From assembly GCA_030430075.1 (NCBI GenBank), contig JAUIGN010000035.1:1-64000 (forward strand): DNA of 64,000 nucleotides, given 5' to 3'. A program made the position numbers and the translations under genes. Source of the stretch: a bacterium. Lineage in GTDB: Bacteria > Planctomycetota > Planctomycetia > Pirellulales > Pirellulaceae. The notes under the pieces are model-generated. The model saw only the letters and a list, made by a program, of their open reading frames with translations, made no database searches and had not been told where the DNA came from. This document shows, in pieces, positions 12,087 to 22,005 of this stretch. How positions within the stretch are numbered: position 1 is the first letter of the stretch; every line of letters begins with the position of its first letter.

Positions 12087-15000
12087 TCAGCCGGTGCGGT
12101 AGCTGACCAGCCTGTCGTTGAGCGTTCGCATTTCGGTGCGGAGACGCGCCAGTTCGTGCGGTGCGTTGTCCAGGGAGTTCGACTTGCCCGTCTGTTCGAG
12201 CACGCGCGCTGCTTCGACGACCCGAGTGGCGCCTAGATTTGCGGCGAGACCCTTGAGGCTGTGAGCCGCGCGATGCAAGCGTTCTGCGTCGCCCTCGCGA
12301 ATTGCCTGCTCAATCTGGCCGCCCAGGGTCTTCGAATCCTCGTCGTAGAATCCGACAAACTCGCGGAACAACTCCTGGTCACCGTCCAACCGCTGCATGG
12401 CGCCTTCATAGTCGATCACGTCGGCGTCTTGCCCTTCTTCTCTGGGGGAGGCGGTGTCTCTTGCAATCTTCACATCGCCACGGTCTTCGGCAATACTCTC
12501 GATCAAACCCAGCATCTGCTTGACATCAATCGGTTTGGCGATGTAGGCGTCCATACCGGCCGCCAGACACCTTTCCCGATCCCCGCGCATGGTATGCGCT
12601 GTCATCGCAATGATGGGAGTGGGTGTCGGTTGGGATCGCTCCAGGTCGCGAATGGCGGCGGTCGCCTGATACCCATCCATGATCGGCATCTGGACATCCA
12701 TGAGAACCACGTCGAACGGTTGCTTCTTGGCTTCGTCGACGGCTTCGCGTCCGTTGTCGGCAACGGTCACGGTATGGCCCCGTTTTTTGAGCACCGCCGT
12801 GACGACCTTTTGGTTGGCAGGCGTATCTTCGGCCACCAAAATGGACAAGGTTGGAGACGCGCTGCGGGGCTCACCGATTCTGGCAGCCACAATCTCCGGC
12901 GTGTGTATATTCAGAGCCCTCATCATCGCGCTCATCAGGGCAGACAGCGTCACGGGCTTTTGCAGGTAGACCGACACGGAGGCGTCGTCTTCTCGATCAC
13001 GAAAGTCACGTCGATCCGCCGAACTGACCATCAGCACCACAGGCAGGGCCGGCTGGCCGTCGTGTTCGGTCAGTTTCCTGGAGAGTTCGTATCCATCCAT
13101 GCCCGGCATCAGGGCGTCAACGATCACTACGGGAAACATGCGCCCGTGTTCAAGCTCACGCCGATAGAGTCCGATGGCCTGATCTGCATCCTGGGCCACG
13201 ATCGGCTGAAAAGACCAGGACGTTAAGGCGTCTGCGATGATGCGTCGATTGGTCTCGTTGTCGTCTACCACCAGGACCGGCAGGTTGCGGAACGGCTCGA
13301 ACGGCATCCCGTCGACGCGCTCCGGACGTGGGTCGCTGGGAAGGTCGAACGAGAGATTAAACGAGAACGTACTCCCTTGACCGGGCGCGCTTTGCAGCGA
13401 GAGCCGACCGCCCTGCAGTCGCAGCAGTTCCGAGCAAATCGCCAGACCAAGGCCAGTCCCCCCGTGTGCCCGAATCGACGAAGAGTCGACCTGCGTGAAC
13501 GGCTCCAAGATCTCTTGGTGGTGCTCCGCAGGAATTCCAATCCCCGTATCGCGCACGGAAAAACTCAAGCGGATCTCTTCCGGCCAGGTGCGTACCGGTC
13601 GGACGCGGAGGACGATCTCGCCATGTTCCGTGAACTTGATCGCATTGCTCAGCAGGTTGGTCAGGATTTGCCGCAATCGCGTCGGGTCGCCCAGGACGGC
13701 GGCGGGCAGATCCCGCGGCATCTCGCAGACCAATTCCAGACCTTTCGCAAATGCTTGATTCGAGATGGTCTTGACGGTCTCGTCGACCACCTCGGTGAGC
13801 GAAAACTCTTCGCTGCTGATGGAGAACTTGCCCGACTCCATCCGAGAGAAATCCAAAATGTCGTTCAGCAAGGTCAGCAGCGAATGGGCCGCGTCATTCG
13901 CTGTCTCCAGGTAGTCACGGACGACCGGCGAGAGATCTTCCTCCAACGCGATCTGCGTCATCCCGATGATGGCGTTCATCGGCGTCCGCAGTTCATGACT
14001 GACGTTGGCCAGAAACTCGCCCCGGGCTCGATTGGCCCGCACCGCCACTTCCTTGGCGGCCGTCAGCTCTTGATCACGGCGTTCCCGGGCCGAGATGTCT
14101 CGCTCGATCGATGAGGAGCCGACGACGTGCCCTGAGACATCGGCGATGGGCGAAATGGTCAGGGAAACGGGCAGCCGCGAGCCATCTTTCCGCTTCCGTA
14201 CGGTCTTGAACTGTTCGAGCCGCTGCCCCGTCTCGATCGCATGTTGAATTTCCTTTTCTTCGCTATCTACGTTGTCGGGCAAGATGATGCCGATTGTCTT
14301 TCCGATCGCCTCATCCTCGGTATACCCGTAGACCCGCTCGGCGCCGGCGTTCCAACTCGTGATGGTGCCGTCGAGTGCCTTGCCGATGATCGCGTCGTAG
14401 GACGACCCCACGATCGCGGCCAGCCTGGCTTGCTGCCGCTCGAATCGGCGCGCTTGAACCACCGCGCCGATGCGCAGCCCCAGCCGCCCGGCAAGCTCGA
14501 GTAGTTGGTCGTTTCTGGGCATCCGTTTGGTATGAAAGAACTCCAGGACGGCCACGACGTCCTGGCCGCTCAACACCGGAAAGGCAAACGTCGCCTTCAA
14601 GCCGGCAGCCGCGAAGTGCGACGTTCGCCGCAACTCTTGATGTTCTCGAACGTCGTCGATCCAGTTTGGTTCTCCCGTCGCCCAAATCCGCCCCGGCAGA
14701 TCCTCCCCACGCCTGAACCGCATCGCCTCGACGGCACTTCGAAAGTTGCCTGTAACGATCTCTGCGTGCCAGATGCCGGAGGAAGCGAGCAATCGTCCTG
14801 AGTCGTCAGGCAGCCAGACGTGGCCCAGCGGCCAGGCGATCTGTTCGCAGATAGCGTCCAACAAGGCTTGCAGCGATTCTTCGAACGAGTCGGCGGTCGC
14901 CGTCTCCACTGCCGTATCACCGATCAGTTCGGCTTCGCGAAGGCGGAGCCGCTGCCGCCGCTCATCCCGTTGCTGAGCGGAGATGTTGCGGACGAACGCA

Positions 15001-15362
15001 TTGAAATAGACGTGCTCGGCCTGCTCGAAACGGCTCAAGGACAACTCAATCGGAACGGTTCTCCCGTCCCGGGGGTGAGCGCGAGAGACCAGTCGTTGGC
15101 CAATGATCGCGTCGCGGCCCGCCAGGCGATATTGTTCGAAACGGGCCACGTAAGCGGCACGCGCGGTGGCCGAAATTGCGAAGTCGGCAAATTTTCGATG
15201 CAGGGCCTCCTCCAACGACCAGCCGAATAGCGCGGCGGCCTGCCGGCTCCAATCGACGACTTTCCCTTGCTCGTCAATCGCCACCACACCATCCATTGAG
15301 GCGTCGAAGATTGCTCGCGACTGCCGATCCCAGAGTGCCTCCTGTTGCCGATCGCTGGCCAT
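12087..15362 (-). CDS. Hybrid sensor histidine kinase (PAS–GAF–PAS–HisKA–HATPase–REC2–HPt)
   Basis: The product has 1091 aa from the ATG at 15362, preceded by GGAG at 6 nt. An in-frame TTG at 15407 lacks a ribosome site. Domains: PAS (about 14-130), GAF (155-300), PAS (308-425), HisKA with H456 in [10 protein letters not shown], HATPase (563-675; DTGIGI, GGTGLGL), REC1 with D749 ([10 protein letters not shown]), REC2 with D889 ([10 protein letters not shown]), and a C-terminal HPt with H1034 in AAHSLKG. All phosphotransfer residues are present, so a complete His-Asp-His relay could run within one chain and then pass to a separate regulator. No membrane segments are visible, so it is probably a cytoplasmic sensor. 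The output partner is not fused; the NtrC-type regulator and the CsrA-REC protein are candidates in this window (inference). Confidence 0.93.
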   Translation of the reverse strand: MASDRQQEALWDRQSRAIFDASMDGVVAIDEQGKVVDWSRQAAALFGWSLEEALHRKFADFAISATARAAYVARFEQYRLAGRDAIIGQRLVSRAHPRDGRTVPIELSLSRFEQAEHVYFNAFVRNISAQQRDERRQRLRLREAELIGDTAVETATADSFEESLQALLDAICEQIAWPLGHVWLPDDSGRLLASSGIWHAEIVTGNFRSAVEAMRFRRGEDLPGRIWATGEPNWIDDVREHQELRRTSHFAAAGLKATFAFPVLSGQDVVAVLEFFHTKRMPRNDQLLELAGRLGLRIGAVVQARRFERQQARLAAIVGSSYDAIIGKALDGTITSWNAGAERVYGYTEDEAIGKTIGIILPDNVDSEEKEIQHAIETGQRLEQFKTVRKRKDGSRLPVSLTISPIADVSGHVVGSSSIERDISARERRDQELTAAKEVAVRANRARGEFLANVSHELRTPMNAIIGMTQIALEEDLSPVVRDYLETANDAAHSLLTLLNDILDFSRMESGKFSISSEEFSLTEVVDETVKTISNQAFAKGLELVCEMPRDLPAAVLGDPTRLRQILTNLLSNAIKFTEHGEIVLRVRPVRTWPEEIRLSFSVRDTGIGIPAEHHQEILEPFTQVDSSSIRAHGGTGLGLAICSELLRLQGGRLSLQSAPGQGSTFSFNLSFDLPSDPRPERVDGMPFEPFRNLPVLVVDDNETNRRIIADALTSWSFQPIVAQDADQAIGLYRRELEHGRMFPVVIVDALMPGMDGYELSRKLTEHDGQPALPVVLMVSSADRRDFRDREDDASVSVYLQKPVTLSALMSAMMRALNIHTPEIVAARIGEPRSASPTLSILVAEDTPANQKVVTAVLKKRGHTVTVADNGREAVDEAKKQPFDVVLMDVQMPIMDGYQATAAIRDLERSQPTPTPIIAMTAHTMRGDRERCLAAGMDAYIAKPIDVKQMLGLIESIAEDRGDVKIARDTASPREEGQDADVIDYEGAMQRLDGDQELFREFVGFYDEDSKTLGGQIEQAIREGDAERLHRAAHSLKGLAANLGATRVVEAARVLEQTGKSNSLDNAPHELARLRTEMRTLNDRLVSYRTG

Positions 15363-15571
15363 TGTGTCCGCTCCGGAGTCAAATCCCAAGTCATCGTCTC
15401 TGGTCAAGCAGCCATCGTGGTTCTCGCTTCATGGGCTGGCGAAAGGGCAGAATTGTAACGCATCTTGGACCACGTCGTCACCCATGACGCGCAGATGCTG
15501 TCAGTCGGCACGCCACGCATCGCGACGCCGTTCATCGGGCCGGTCCTGGCTGCAACGTCGAGTCCACGTCA

Positions 15572-15784
15572 TTGGTCCCGGAAAGGAAACCGGGACCACG
15601 CATCCGCCGGAGAACACAGCCGCAAGGGTTGCCCGTCGACCAGATTGATCGCTCGGCAGCCAATCGAGCCCCGTGTCTTGATAGCGAGTTGAAGAACGAG
15701 GAACTTCTCAAATGGGAGTCGCGCCGCGAGCAAACTCAACGTGCCCTTGACGACCTGAAGGGTGAGATGAAAGAGTCCAAGTAG
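15572..15784 (+). CDS. Possible small charged peptide or gene remnant
   Basis: The frame is open from a TTG at 15572 to a TAG at 15784. Only the last 31 codons (from a TTG at 15689) look like protein: a Glu/Lys-rich amphipathic helix ending in DDLKGEMKESK. No convincing start codon with a ribosome site is visible. A strong hairpin 43 bases after the stop is what a transcribed small gene would have. It could be a small coiled peptide or the 3' end of a decayed gene. I do not recognise a family. Confidence 0.25.
   Translation: MVPERKPGPRIRRRTQPQGLPVDQIDRSAANRAPCLDSELKNEELLKWESRREQTQRALDDLKGEMKESK
15573..15598 (+). other. Perfect 9-bp hairpin with GGA in the loop
   Basis: The arms TGGTCCCGG (15573-15581) and CCGGGACCA (15590-15598) flank an 8-base loop AAAGGAAA on the plus strand. 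CsrA/RsmA proteins are known to bind GGA presented in hairpin loops, and a CsrA-REC gene lies at 20797-21540. The structure is read directly; transcription and binding are inference. Confidence 0.5.
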
Positions 15785-15827
15785 ATCCTCCCGGGCGCCA
15801 CGTTGGTTTCCCCTCAATGATCCAATT

Positions 15828-15861
15828 CGAGGCTTCAACCCGATTCGGGGTTGAAGCCTCG
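15828..15861 (+). terminator. Strong terminator-like hairpin
   Basis: Two perfect 14-base arms (CGAGGCTTCAACCC and its complement) are separated by a 6-base loop. The tail after it (TTGTCGTTGG) is only moderately T-rich, so this may be an intrinsic terminator or a stabilising 3' end. It follows the possible small gene ending at 15784. Confidence 0.55.
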
Positions 15862-16115
15862 TTGTCGTTGGCCGGTCTGTTGGTCGCCAGTCACTTGGTC
15901 GTCCGCCTACTGGCAGTGGTCCGGCTGTCACGTCACCAAAGACTCCCTCCTGCCGGTGGTCCTTCGCGGATTTTCGCAACGCCCCGCTCCAGTGGTCTCG
16001 CTGCGACCACCGTGAGCTGCCGGAATCCAATCCGCTCGCGTTGTCGTTCATTACGTGGGATGTAACACGTTGCTATCAGTGAGCTTGCGATGTTGGTGTA
16101 ATTTGCCATCGCGAA

Positions 16116-16131
16116 TTGGCACGCCCTATGC
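16116..16131 (+). promoter_or_regulatory. Sigma-54 (-24/-12) promoter of the STAS-like gene
   Basis: The site reads TTGGCACG, four bases, ATGC. The -24 GG (16118-16119) and -12 GC (16130-16131) are separated by exactly 10 bases. The -24 half is a perfect consensus match; the -12 half is ATGCG instead of TTGCA. Transcription would begin near 16143, leaving a leader of about 68 nt before the GTG at 16211. This supports that start over upstream in-frame codons. Confidence 0.5.
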
Positions 16132-16210
16132 GACCTCGCTCATCGCGTCCCCGTGCGGTGAGCTTACTGAATTAACCTTGCTGACGAAACTCCGTAACCG
16201 AGGAATCGCT

Positions 16211-16618
16211 GTGCCACGAGTGCTAAAGAGCGAACAGGCGGACGTGGTCGCGTCGAAAGCGTACCGACCTGATGATGATTGCTTGACTGTTTCGATGCGT
16301 TGCCAGGGTGCGTGGACGAAGGCAAAACGAAACGTCTTGGTCCGCAGGCTGGACAGGTGCATCGAGGAACACGACCCGCGAGTGGTTGCCTTTGATGTCG
16401 CCGGGCATGACGAAGCGGCGATCGGGCTCTTGAGTCTGTACGTCAGGTTGCGACTCAGGGGCCTGGAGGTCCGCGTACTCAACGCCAGCGCCAATGTCGT
16501 CGACAAGTTCAAACGAACCTACTTATGCGACATCCTCAATGTTCAGCCGGCCCCGCCTGCCGAGCGTTGTGTCGCCTCGGTTGTCGGAAGGCAGCAAGCC
16601 GTCGATTTGAACCGGTAA
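16211..16618 (+). CDS. STAS-like (anti-sigma-antagonist-like) protein
   Basis: The product has 135 aa from a GTG at 16211 with GAGGA 6 nt upstream. The frame continues upstream to 16055, but that part would precede the predicted promoter. Residues about 28-110 follow the STAS pattern: a beta strand (LTVSMRCQGAW), a helix, a buried strand (VVAFDVAG), a helix with GLLSLYVRLRLRG, a strand EVRVLNAS and a final helix (VVDKFKRTYL). The site that is usually D-S-x-G, with the serine phosphorylated in SpoIIAA-type proteins, reads D-E-A-A here, so it cannot be switched by serine phosphorylation. A tail of about 25 residues follows. It may be the first gene of a unit with the CheB-CheR fusion 258 bp downstream. 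The family assignment rests on pattern only. Confidence 0.6.
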   Translation: MPRVLKSEQADVVASKAYRPDDDCLTVSMRCQGAWTKAKRNVLVRRLDRCIEEHDPRVVAFDVAGHDEAAIGLLSLYVRLRLRGLEVRVLNASANVVDKFKRTYLCDILNVQPAPPAERCVASVVGRQQAVDLNR

Positions 16619-16876
16619 ATCCACAGGCCACTCCCAGTTGCCGTTCGGCAAACCAGGTTGGCAGATTGTCGTTTGGGCATACGGTTCTTCAAGGCATGAT
16701 GTCGTTTGACGACAACCTGCCGGCAACCTGTCGGCTGGCGTGAATTTGTCGCGGTAGGTGGCGTCGGGGTGCAGAAAGCCAGTATGAGGGCCAGCGAATG
16801 CAGCAGCGCGAAGAACTCAAGCCGAACCACTGCTTCGCGTTTCAGAGTCGATACCTGTCGAAAAGGGCTCAGTACG

Positions 16877-19800
16877 ATGCAAGACGAACGTAGAGTCACA
16901 CGCACGGATGTGCCGCTTGAGGGGCGCCCGCTGTCGGGGTCCGGGCTTGCTCCGGGCAGCAACCAGGGCGTGGCCCAAGCCGCGTCCGATGAGCGACCGC
17001 GGGTCGATAAGTCAGGCCGCTTTCACATCGTAGGAATCGGTGCGTCCGCCGGCGGGTTGGAGTCACTGGAGCGTTTGTTCACCAACATGCCGGCGAATAC
17101 GGGCATGGCCTTCGTCGTGATCCAGCACTTGTCGCCGGACTTCAAGAGCTTGATGGACGAACTCCTGGCCCGCCACACGGACCTTCCGATCCACCGCGCC
17201 GAAGACGGGATGGCGGTCTCCGCCAACTCGATCTACCTGATTCCTCCCAAGAAGGAGATGATCATCTCCGACGGGCGTTTGCTGCTCAACGACAAGGACC
17301 CCAAACAGGCGCTGTCGATGCCCATCGATCGATTCTTCCGGTCGTTAGCCCAAGATGCCGGAAAGCGGGCCATCGGCGTGATTCTGTCCGGCACCGGCAG
17401 TGATGGTTCGCGGGGGATCTGCGAAATTCACAACGCCGGCGGATTGGTTCTCTGCGAAACCAAGGAGAGTGCGAAGTTTGACGGCATGCCGCAGGCGGCT
17501 TTGGAAACGGGCGTGGTTGATCAAGCGCTGCCGTCGCCCGGCATCCCCCAGGCGCTGGTTGAATACACCCGGCGATCAGCATCCGCGGAGGTGCCCGACG
17601 ACGTCCCGCCGCTGGAAGCGATTGAAGTCGTCTTCAAACTGTTGAATGACGCCTACGGGATCGACTTTTCGCACTACAAGCCGAATACCGTGAGTCGACG
17701 CATTCAGCGTCGCCTTGCCATGGTTGGCGTACGCTCCGTCGATGAATATGCAGAGCGGCTCCACTCGGATGCGGACGAACTGAACGCGCTCTACAAGGAC
17801 CTGTTAATTGGGGTCACCCGCTTCTTCCGCGATCGTGATGCATTCGCCCAACTGGAGTCGGCTGTCGTGCCCGAACTGGTGCGCCGGGCGGCGACCGAAG
17901 AAGAGATTCGTGTCTGGGTGGCAGGCTGCGCGACGGGCGAAGAGGCGTATTCGCTGGCGATGATTATTCACGAACAACTGGCAGCAGCCGGGCAACCCAT
18001 CAACGTGAAGATCTTCGCAACCGATGTGCATCGTGTCTCGCTGGACAACGCGGGTGCGGGCCTCTACGGCGAAGAGGCTCTCCAGGACGTTGCTCCCGAA
18101 CGGTTGGAACGTTACTTCCACAAGGGGCCAGGCGGCTACCGCGTGAGCCCTGACCTGCGGCAGATGATCGTGTTCGCGAAACACAACGCGATCAACGACG
18201 CGCCGTTCACGAAGCTCGACCTGATCACGTGCCGGAACTTGCTGATCTACTTTCAACCGCAGGCACAACAAAAGGCGCTTTCGCTCTTCCAGTTCGGGCT
18301 CAAGACCGGCGGCTACCTCTTTCTGGGGCCGAGTGAATCTCCGGGTCAATTGCTCGACGAACTTGAAATCGTCGATTCGCACTGGAAGATTTACAAGAAA
18401 TGTCGCGATGTGCGACTACCCGTCGACCTCGGTCTGCCATTACGCCGCGGTGCTCCGGCGCTGCATTCAACCAAGATGGTTTCCGCCCCCAGCCCCACGG
18501 CGACGGCCGATCCCAGCTTGATCGGGGCCTATGACAAGTTGCTCGACCGATACATGCCGCCGGCCCTGCTAATCAACGAGAGGCATGAACTTCTGCACGT
18601 TTTTGGCGGCGCCGAATGCTACCTCAAGACACGTAGCGGACGGCCCAGTGGAGATGCGCTGGAGATGCTCGATCGCGAGTTGCGGACCGCGGTGACCGGC
18701 GCGGTGCAGCGGGCTCTCCGCGACTTAACGCCGGTCAGCTATTCCGGCGTCCGCGTTGGAGACAATGGTGACGGTACGCGGCTTCGCGTGGCGGTCGAGC
18801 CTGTGGATAACCCGCGGTCACGGCTGGCGCAACTGCTGATCTTAATCGAGCCGATGGAGGCTCCCGAAGCGGAGGCGAGAACGGAAGCCGCCGAACGGAC
18901 CGAAGCGAGCATGCGGCAAGTCTCCGCCGATCATATCGAGTCGTTGGAGTCGGATCTTCGTTACACGAAAGAGAATCTCCAAGCCACGATTGAAGAACTG
19001 GAGACGAGTAACGAGGAGATGCAAGCCACCAACGAAGAGCTTGTCGCTTCGAATGAAGAGCTGCAAAGCACGAACGAAGAACTCCAGTCAGTCAATGAAG
19101 AACTGTACACGGTTAATGGAGAGTATCAGAAGAAGATCGCCGAGCTTTCAGAGATGACCAGCGACATGGACAACCTGCTGGAGAGTACCGATGTGGGCAC
19201 GATCTTTCTCGATCGCGATCTCAATATCCGCAGGTTCACACCCCAGATCGGCCTGGAATTTCATCTCTTGCCACAAGACATCGGTCGCCCGATCGACAGC
19301 TTCGCGCACAACGTTGAACATCCTGAACTGATTGACGACCTGCGGCGAGTCGTGCAAACGGAGCAGCCTTGCGAGCGGGAGGTGCGCGACCGTCAGGGCA
19401 AATGGTTGTTCTTGCGAATCCTGCCCTATCGCACAAAAGCCAAACGCATTGACGGTGTGGTACTGACATTGATCGAGATTACTCAGGTCAAACGGGCACA
19501 AGCGGAACTTTCGAATGCCGTCGAGCGGCGGGATGAGTTTCTGGCCATGCTGTCGCACGAGCTGCGAAATCCGTTGGGGGCGATCTTGAACGCATCCCAC
19601 GTCATTGACCAGATGACCGTGGAAAACGCGACGTTGCACGAACCCATTCAAGTGGTTCGGCGGCAAGGAAGGCTGATGTCGCGGTTGCTCGACGACCTGC
19701 TGGACGTCTCGCGTGTCACCCAAAATAAGATCGAACTGCATACGCAGGAGCTCGATCTGCGAGCGACCGTCGAATCGGCCATCGAATCGGCCCAACCGCT

Positions 19801-20692
19801 GATCGATTCCAACCAACTTACGCTCGAGACGAGCTTCGCCGACGAACCGCTCAGTGTTGTCGGTGATCCGGCCAGGCTGCAGCAGGTGATTTCAAACTTG
19901 CTCGCCAATGCCGCGAAGTACACACCACCGGGCGGACGAGTGACCCTCGTGACGGGGATCGAAGCGAACGATGTGGTCGTCCGGATTCGTGATACCGGAG
20001 TCGGCTTGCCGTCAAACGAGACCGAGTCGATCTTCGAACTCTTCGTTCAGTCCGACCATGCACTCGATCGTTCCGACGGTGGGATGGGGGTCGGCCTGAC
20101 ACTGGTTCGATCCATCGTCGAAATGCATGCGGGGAGCGTGTCTGCCAGCAGCGCCGGGGCAGATCAAGGAAGCGAGTTTGTCGTGCGGCTGCCTCGCGAG
20201 GGCGGCATGCCAACGCGCCGTCCGAACAGTGCACAGGTCGAGCATCAGATGGTGCCCCCCAAGCAAAGTGGCGGCTGCATCGTGGTCGTCGAAGATCAAG
20301 ATGATGCGCGGCGCATGCTCAGAACGCTACTCGAACTGCAGGGATTCGAGGTTCACGAGGCAGAAAACGGAACCAAGGGTCTGGCCGTTATCGAACGATA
20401 TCGACCGGGCGTCGCCCTGATCGACATCGGTCTGCCGGGAATCGATGGCTACGAGTTGGCTCGCCAACTGCGACAGAACCTGGGCATTAACGATACGTAT
20501 CTCGTCGCCCTGACTGGATACGGTCAACCGTCGGATGTCGAGTCGGCGTTTGAAGCCGGCTTCAACAACCATTTGGTCAAGCCGCTTGATCCCGTTCGCT
20601 TGGCCCGGATCCTGAATTTCCACTCGCATCTCGACGAGACACGCACGACACCCGGCGATCAAGAAGACCCGCCCAAGAATAACTCGCAATAG
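16877..20692 (+). CDS. CheB–CheR–PAS–histidine kinase–REC fusion
   Basis: The product has 1271 aa from the ATG at 16877 (AAGGG about 9 nt upstream). The frame extends 57 codons further up without protein character. Domains: CheB methylesterase (48-235) with the triad S57 (GASAGG), H84 (VIQHLS) and D176 (GTGSDG); CheR N-terminal helical domain (248-310) and SAM-binding methyltransferase (315-510; [13 protein letters not shown]); a weak PAS-like segment (545-660); a Glu/Asn-rich coiled coil with repeated TNEELQS-type heptads (675-765); PAS (765-875); HisKA with H894 ([10 protein letters not shown]); HATPase (990-1110); and REC with D1183. No MCP, CheA or CheW is visible nearby, so chemoreceptor modification is uncertain. 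Such fusions are known as stand-alone sensory proteins in many phyla. All catalytic residues appear intact. Confidence 0.95.
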   Translation: MQDERRVTRTDVPLEGRPLSGSGLAPGSNQGVAQAASDERPRVDKSGRFHIVGIGASAGGLESLERLFTNMPANTGMAFVVIQHLSPDFKSLMDELLARHTDLPIHRAEDGMAVSANSIYLIPPKKEMIISDGRLLLNDKDPKQALSMPIDRFFRSLAQDAGKRAIGVILSGTGSDGSRGICEIHNAGGLVLCETKESAKFDGMPQAALETGVVDQALPSPGIPQALVEYTRRSASAEVPDDVPPLEAIEVVFKLLNDAYGIDFSHYKPNTVSRRIQRRLAMVGVRSVDEYAERLHSDADELNALYKDLLIGVTRFFRDRDAFAQLESAVVPELVRRAATEEEIRVWVAGCATGEEAYSLAMIIHEQLAAAGQPINVKIFATDVHRVSLDNAGAGLYGEEALQDVAPERLERYFHKGPGGYRVSPDLRQMIVFAKHNAINDAPFTKLDLITCRNLLIYFQPQAQQKALSLFQFGLKTGGYLFLGPSESPGQLLDELEIVDSHWKIYKKCRDVRLPVDLGLPLRRGAPALHSTKMVSAPSPTATADPSLIGAYDKLLDRYMPPALLINERHELLHVFGGAECYLKTRSGRPSGDALEMLDRELRTAVTGAVQRALRDLTPVSYSGVRVGDNGDGTRLRVAVEPVDNPRSRLAQLLILIEPMEAPEAEARTEAAERTEASMRQVSADHIESLESDLRYTKENLQATIEELETSNEEMQATNEELVASNEELQSTNEELQSVNEELYTVNGEYQKKIAELSEMTSDMDNLLESTDVGTIFLDRDLNIRRFTPQIGLEFHLLPQDIGRPIDSFAHNVEHPELIDDLRRVVQTEQPCEREVRDRQGKWLFLRILPYRTKAKRIDGVVLTLIEITQVKRAQAELSNAVERRDEFLAMLSHELRNPLGAILNASHVIDQMTVENATLHEPIQVVRRQGRLMSRLLDDLLDVSRVTQNKIELHTQELDLRATVESAIESAQPLIDSNQLTLETSFADEPLSVVGDPARLQQVISNLLANAAKYTPPGGRVTLVTGIEANDVVVRIRDTGVGLPSNETESIFELFVQSDHALDRSDGGMGVGLTLVRSIVEMHAGSVSASSAGADQGSEFVVRLPREGGMPTRRPNSAQVEHQMVPPKQSGGCIVVVEDQDDARRMLRTLLELQGFEVHEAENGTKGLAVIERYRPGVALIDIGLPGIDGYELARQLRQNLGINDTYLVALTGYGQPSDVESAFEAGFNNHLVKPLDPVRLARILNFHSHLDETRTTPGDQEDPPKNNSQ

Positions 20693-20734
20693 CCAGTTGT
20701 TGCTGGGCGCGATCAACCGATCTGTGTGTCTCGT

Positions 20735-20758
20735 CCCCGCCGTCACATGACGACGGGG
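20735..20758. terminator. Candidate bidirectional terminator
   Basis: The arms 20735-20744 and 20749-20758 pair over 10 positions with one mismatch around the loop ACAT. The hairpin sits between the convergent CheB-CheR fusion (stop 20692) and CsrA-REC (stop 20797) genes. No clear U-tract is present on either strand. Confidence 0.4.
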
Positions 20759-20796
20759 CGCGGGCGGAACGCGTTGGCTCGCCGGACGACGCGATG

Positions 20797-21540
20797 TCAG
20801 GCACAGGCCGAGTCAACCTCGAGCTCTTGTTCGAGCGCTTCCACGAATCGATTGGGATTGAGCGGCTTGGAGAACCAGCGGTTGACACCCCGGTTTCCGA
20901 TCGGGATGCTCATCACATCCGGGTCGGCTCCACTGACAGCGAACACCTTCAGACCCGCGAACTCGGGATTGGCGCGAATCGCCGAGATCGTCTTTGGGCC
21001 ATCCAGTCGGGGCATGTGCATGTCCAGCAAGATGACGTCCGGGCGACTTCCCGACGACAGATAGCGCATCGCCTCCATCCCGTCCGGGACCGTGTCGACT
21101 TCGTAGCCGCACATTCTCAGGTAACCGGCCAGGAGTTCACGTTCGTTCGCATCGTCCTCGACAAGCAACGCGCGCCGCGTTGCATGCGCAGCATCCGAGG
21201 GTCCGTCGGGATCGATCAGTTGATCCAGCTCGGCGAACTCTTGCAGTGCCTGCGCCATCGTGCGTTCCGCGTCGTCGGCACGTCCCCGCTCGAGCATCTT
21301 CTGGGCCACGTGAAGTGCGAGCGTCGCTTTGTGCAGGCGATTGCGGACCGCGTGTCGCACGACGGACGATTCGTCGGCGCGGTCCTCATCGTTTGCCAGT
21401 TCGTCACGTACCACACGCACCTCTTTCGGCGCGTCGACTCCGATGCGAACCGTGTTGCCGTTCAAGCGGAGAATCTCGACGGAGATTCCGAGTTTCGCGA
21501 AAGTAATCTTCTGATTCTTCTTGCGAGAAAGCACGAGCAT
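20797..21540 (-). CDS. CsrA–response-regulator fusion protein
   Basis: The product has 247 aa from the ATG at 21540, preceded by AAAGGAG at 8 nt; the upstream extension of the frame is not needed. Residues 1-50 are a full CsrA domain: MLVLSRKKNQ, then VRIGVDAPKEV and VVRDEL, keeping the conserved Arg6 and the C-terminal Arg (R45) that contact RNA in CsrA. Residues 51-120 are a charged helical linker rich in Ala and Glu. Residues 122-245 are a REC domain (ALLVEDD, phospho-acceptor D173 in LLDMHMPRLDG, then SG and K225 in SKPL). CsrA normally binds GGA motifs near ribosome sites and blocks or stabilises mRNAs as a dimer. Phosphorylation of the REC domain could switch dimerisation or RNA binding (inference). 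Its own ribosome site contains GGA, so autoregulation is possible. Confidence 0.93.
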   Translation of the reverse strand: MLVLSRKKNQKITFAKLGISVEILRLNGNTVRIGVDAPKEVRVVRDELANDEDRADESSVVRHAVRNRLHKATLALHVAQKMLERGRADDAERTMAQALQEFAELDQLIDPDGPSDAAHATRRALLVEDDANERELLAGYLRMCGYEVDTVPDGMEAMRYLSSGSRPDVILLDMHMPRLDGPKTISAIRANPEFAGLKVFAVSGADPDVMSIPIGNRGVNRWFSKPLNPNRFVEALEQELEVDSACA

Positions 21541-21593
21541 TGGTGGGTCTCCTTTCCCAAACGTGGTGACCTTGATGGTCGCCATGCGAAACA

Positions 21594-21613
21594 GTGCGGA
21601 CGACGATCCGCAC
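21594..21613. repeat. Perfect 7-bp inverted repeat upstream of CsrA–REC
   Basis: GTGCGGA and TCCGCAC flank a 6-base spacer, 54-73 bases upstream of the CsrA-REC start. It could be an operator or a leader hairpin; in either reading one arm contains GGA. The position suits control of this gene, but no regulator is identified. Confidence 0.4.
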
Positions 21614-21780
21614 GCGTCCAACCTCTGGACGGCGGCTGACGTCAGTCAATGGCAAGCGCTCGGCTTCCTTGCCGAACGCCAGCGGGCTGGCACTGGGAGT
21701 TCCCTTCCATGCAACTTGCCGATGAGCAGCCGATTTTATTGCAATGGGCGCCCACCCCCAAGTCCAAAATTCATCCCGGG

Positions 21781-21796
21781 TGCTAGCGTGCTAGCA
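21781..21796. repeat. TGCTAGC-GT-GCTAGCA dyad
   Basis: A 7-2-7 perfect inverted repeat lies between the divergent CsrA-REC (start 21540) and outer-membrane protein (start 22006) genes. Dyads of this size often serve as repressor operators. The rest of the 465-bp intergenic region shows no gene I can support. Confidence 0.4.
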
Positions 21797-22005
21797 TCGC
21801 GAAGTGACCCGGTGCAACGCGTAGATCCGGATCAATCGGCACAAGGCGTCGCACAGGCAAGACGATCAAGACCCTACCTGAGTGGCGACGATGAGTTCGA
21901 CAGGTTGCGGCTGTCGTAATGGCCATTCCGGTTATCCAGGGGGCGGGCTACCTCCCGGTTCCGTGCAAACATCGCTTCCCGAACCATCCGCACAGAGGGC
22001 TCAAC

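Larger units (their letters stand above)
15363..16210. other. 848-bp intergenic region with RNA-like structures and a promoter
   Basis: This lies between the divergent hybrid kinase 2 and STAS-like genes. It holds a perfect 9-bp hairpin (15573-15598), a short frame with coding-like codons ending at 15784, a 14-bp terminator-like hairpin (15828-15861) and a sigma-54-type promoter (16116-16131). Longer frames on either strand here have no recognisable protein character. Confidence 0.6.

Noticed and set aside
15569-16051. 160-codon minus frame in the kinase 2/STAS gap
   Set aside because: It crosses a 14-bp hairpin and has no domain, ribosome site or coding character.
21649-21667. Sigma-54-like site (TGGCAAG-N4-CGGCT)
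   Set aside because: The GG-N10-GC spacing fits, but the -12 half is poor and the site lies about 350 bases before the outer-membrane protein start.
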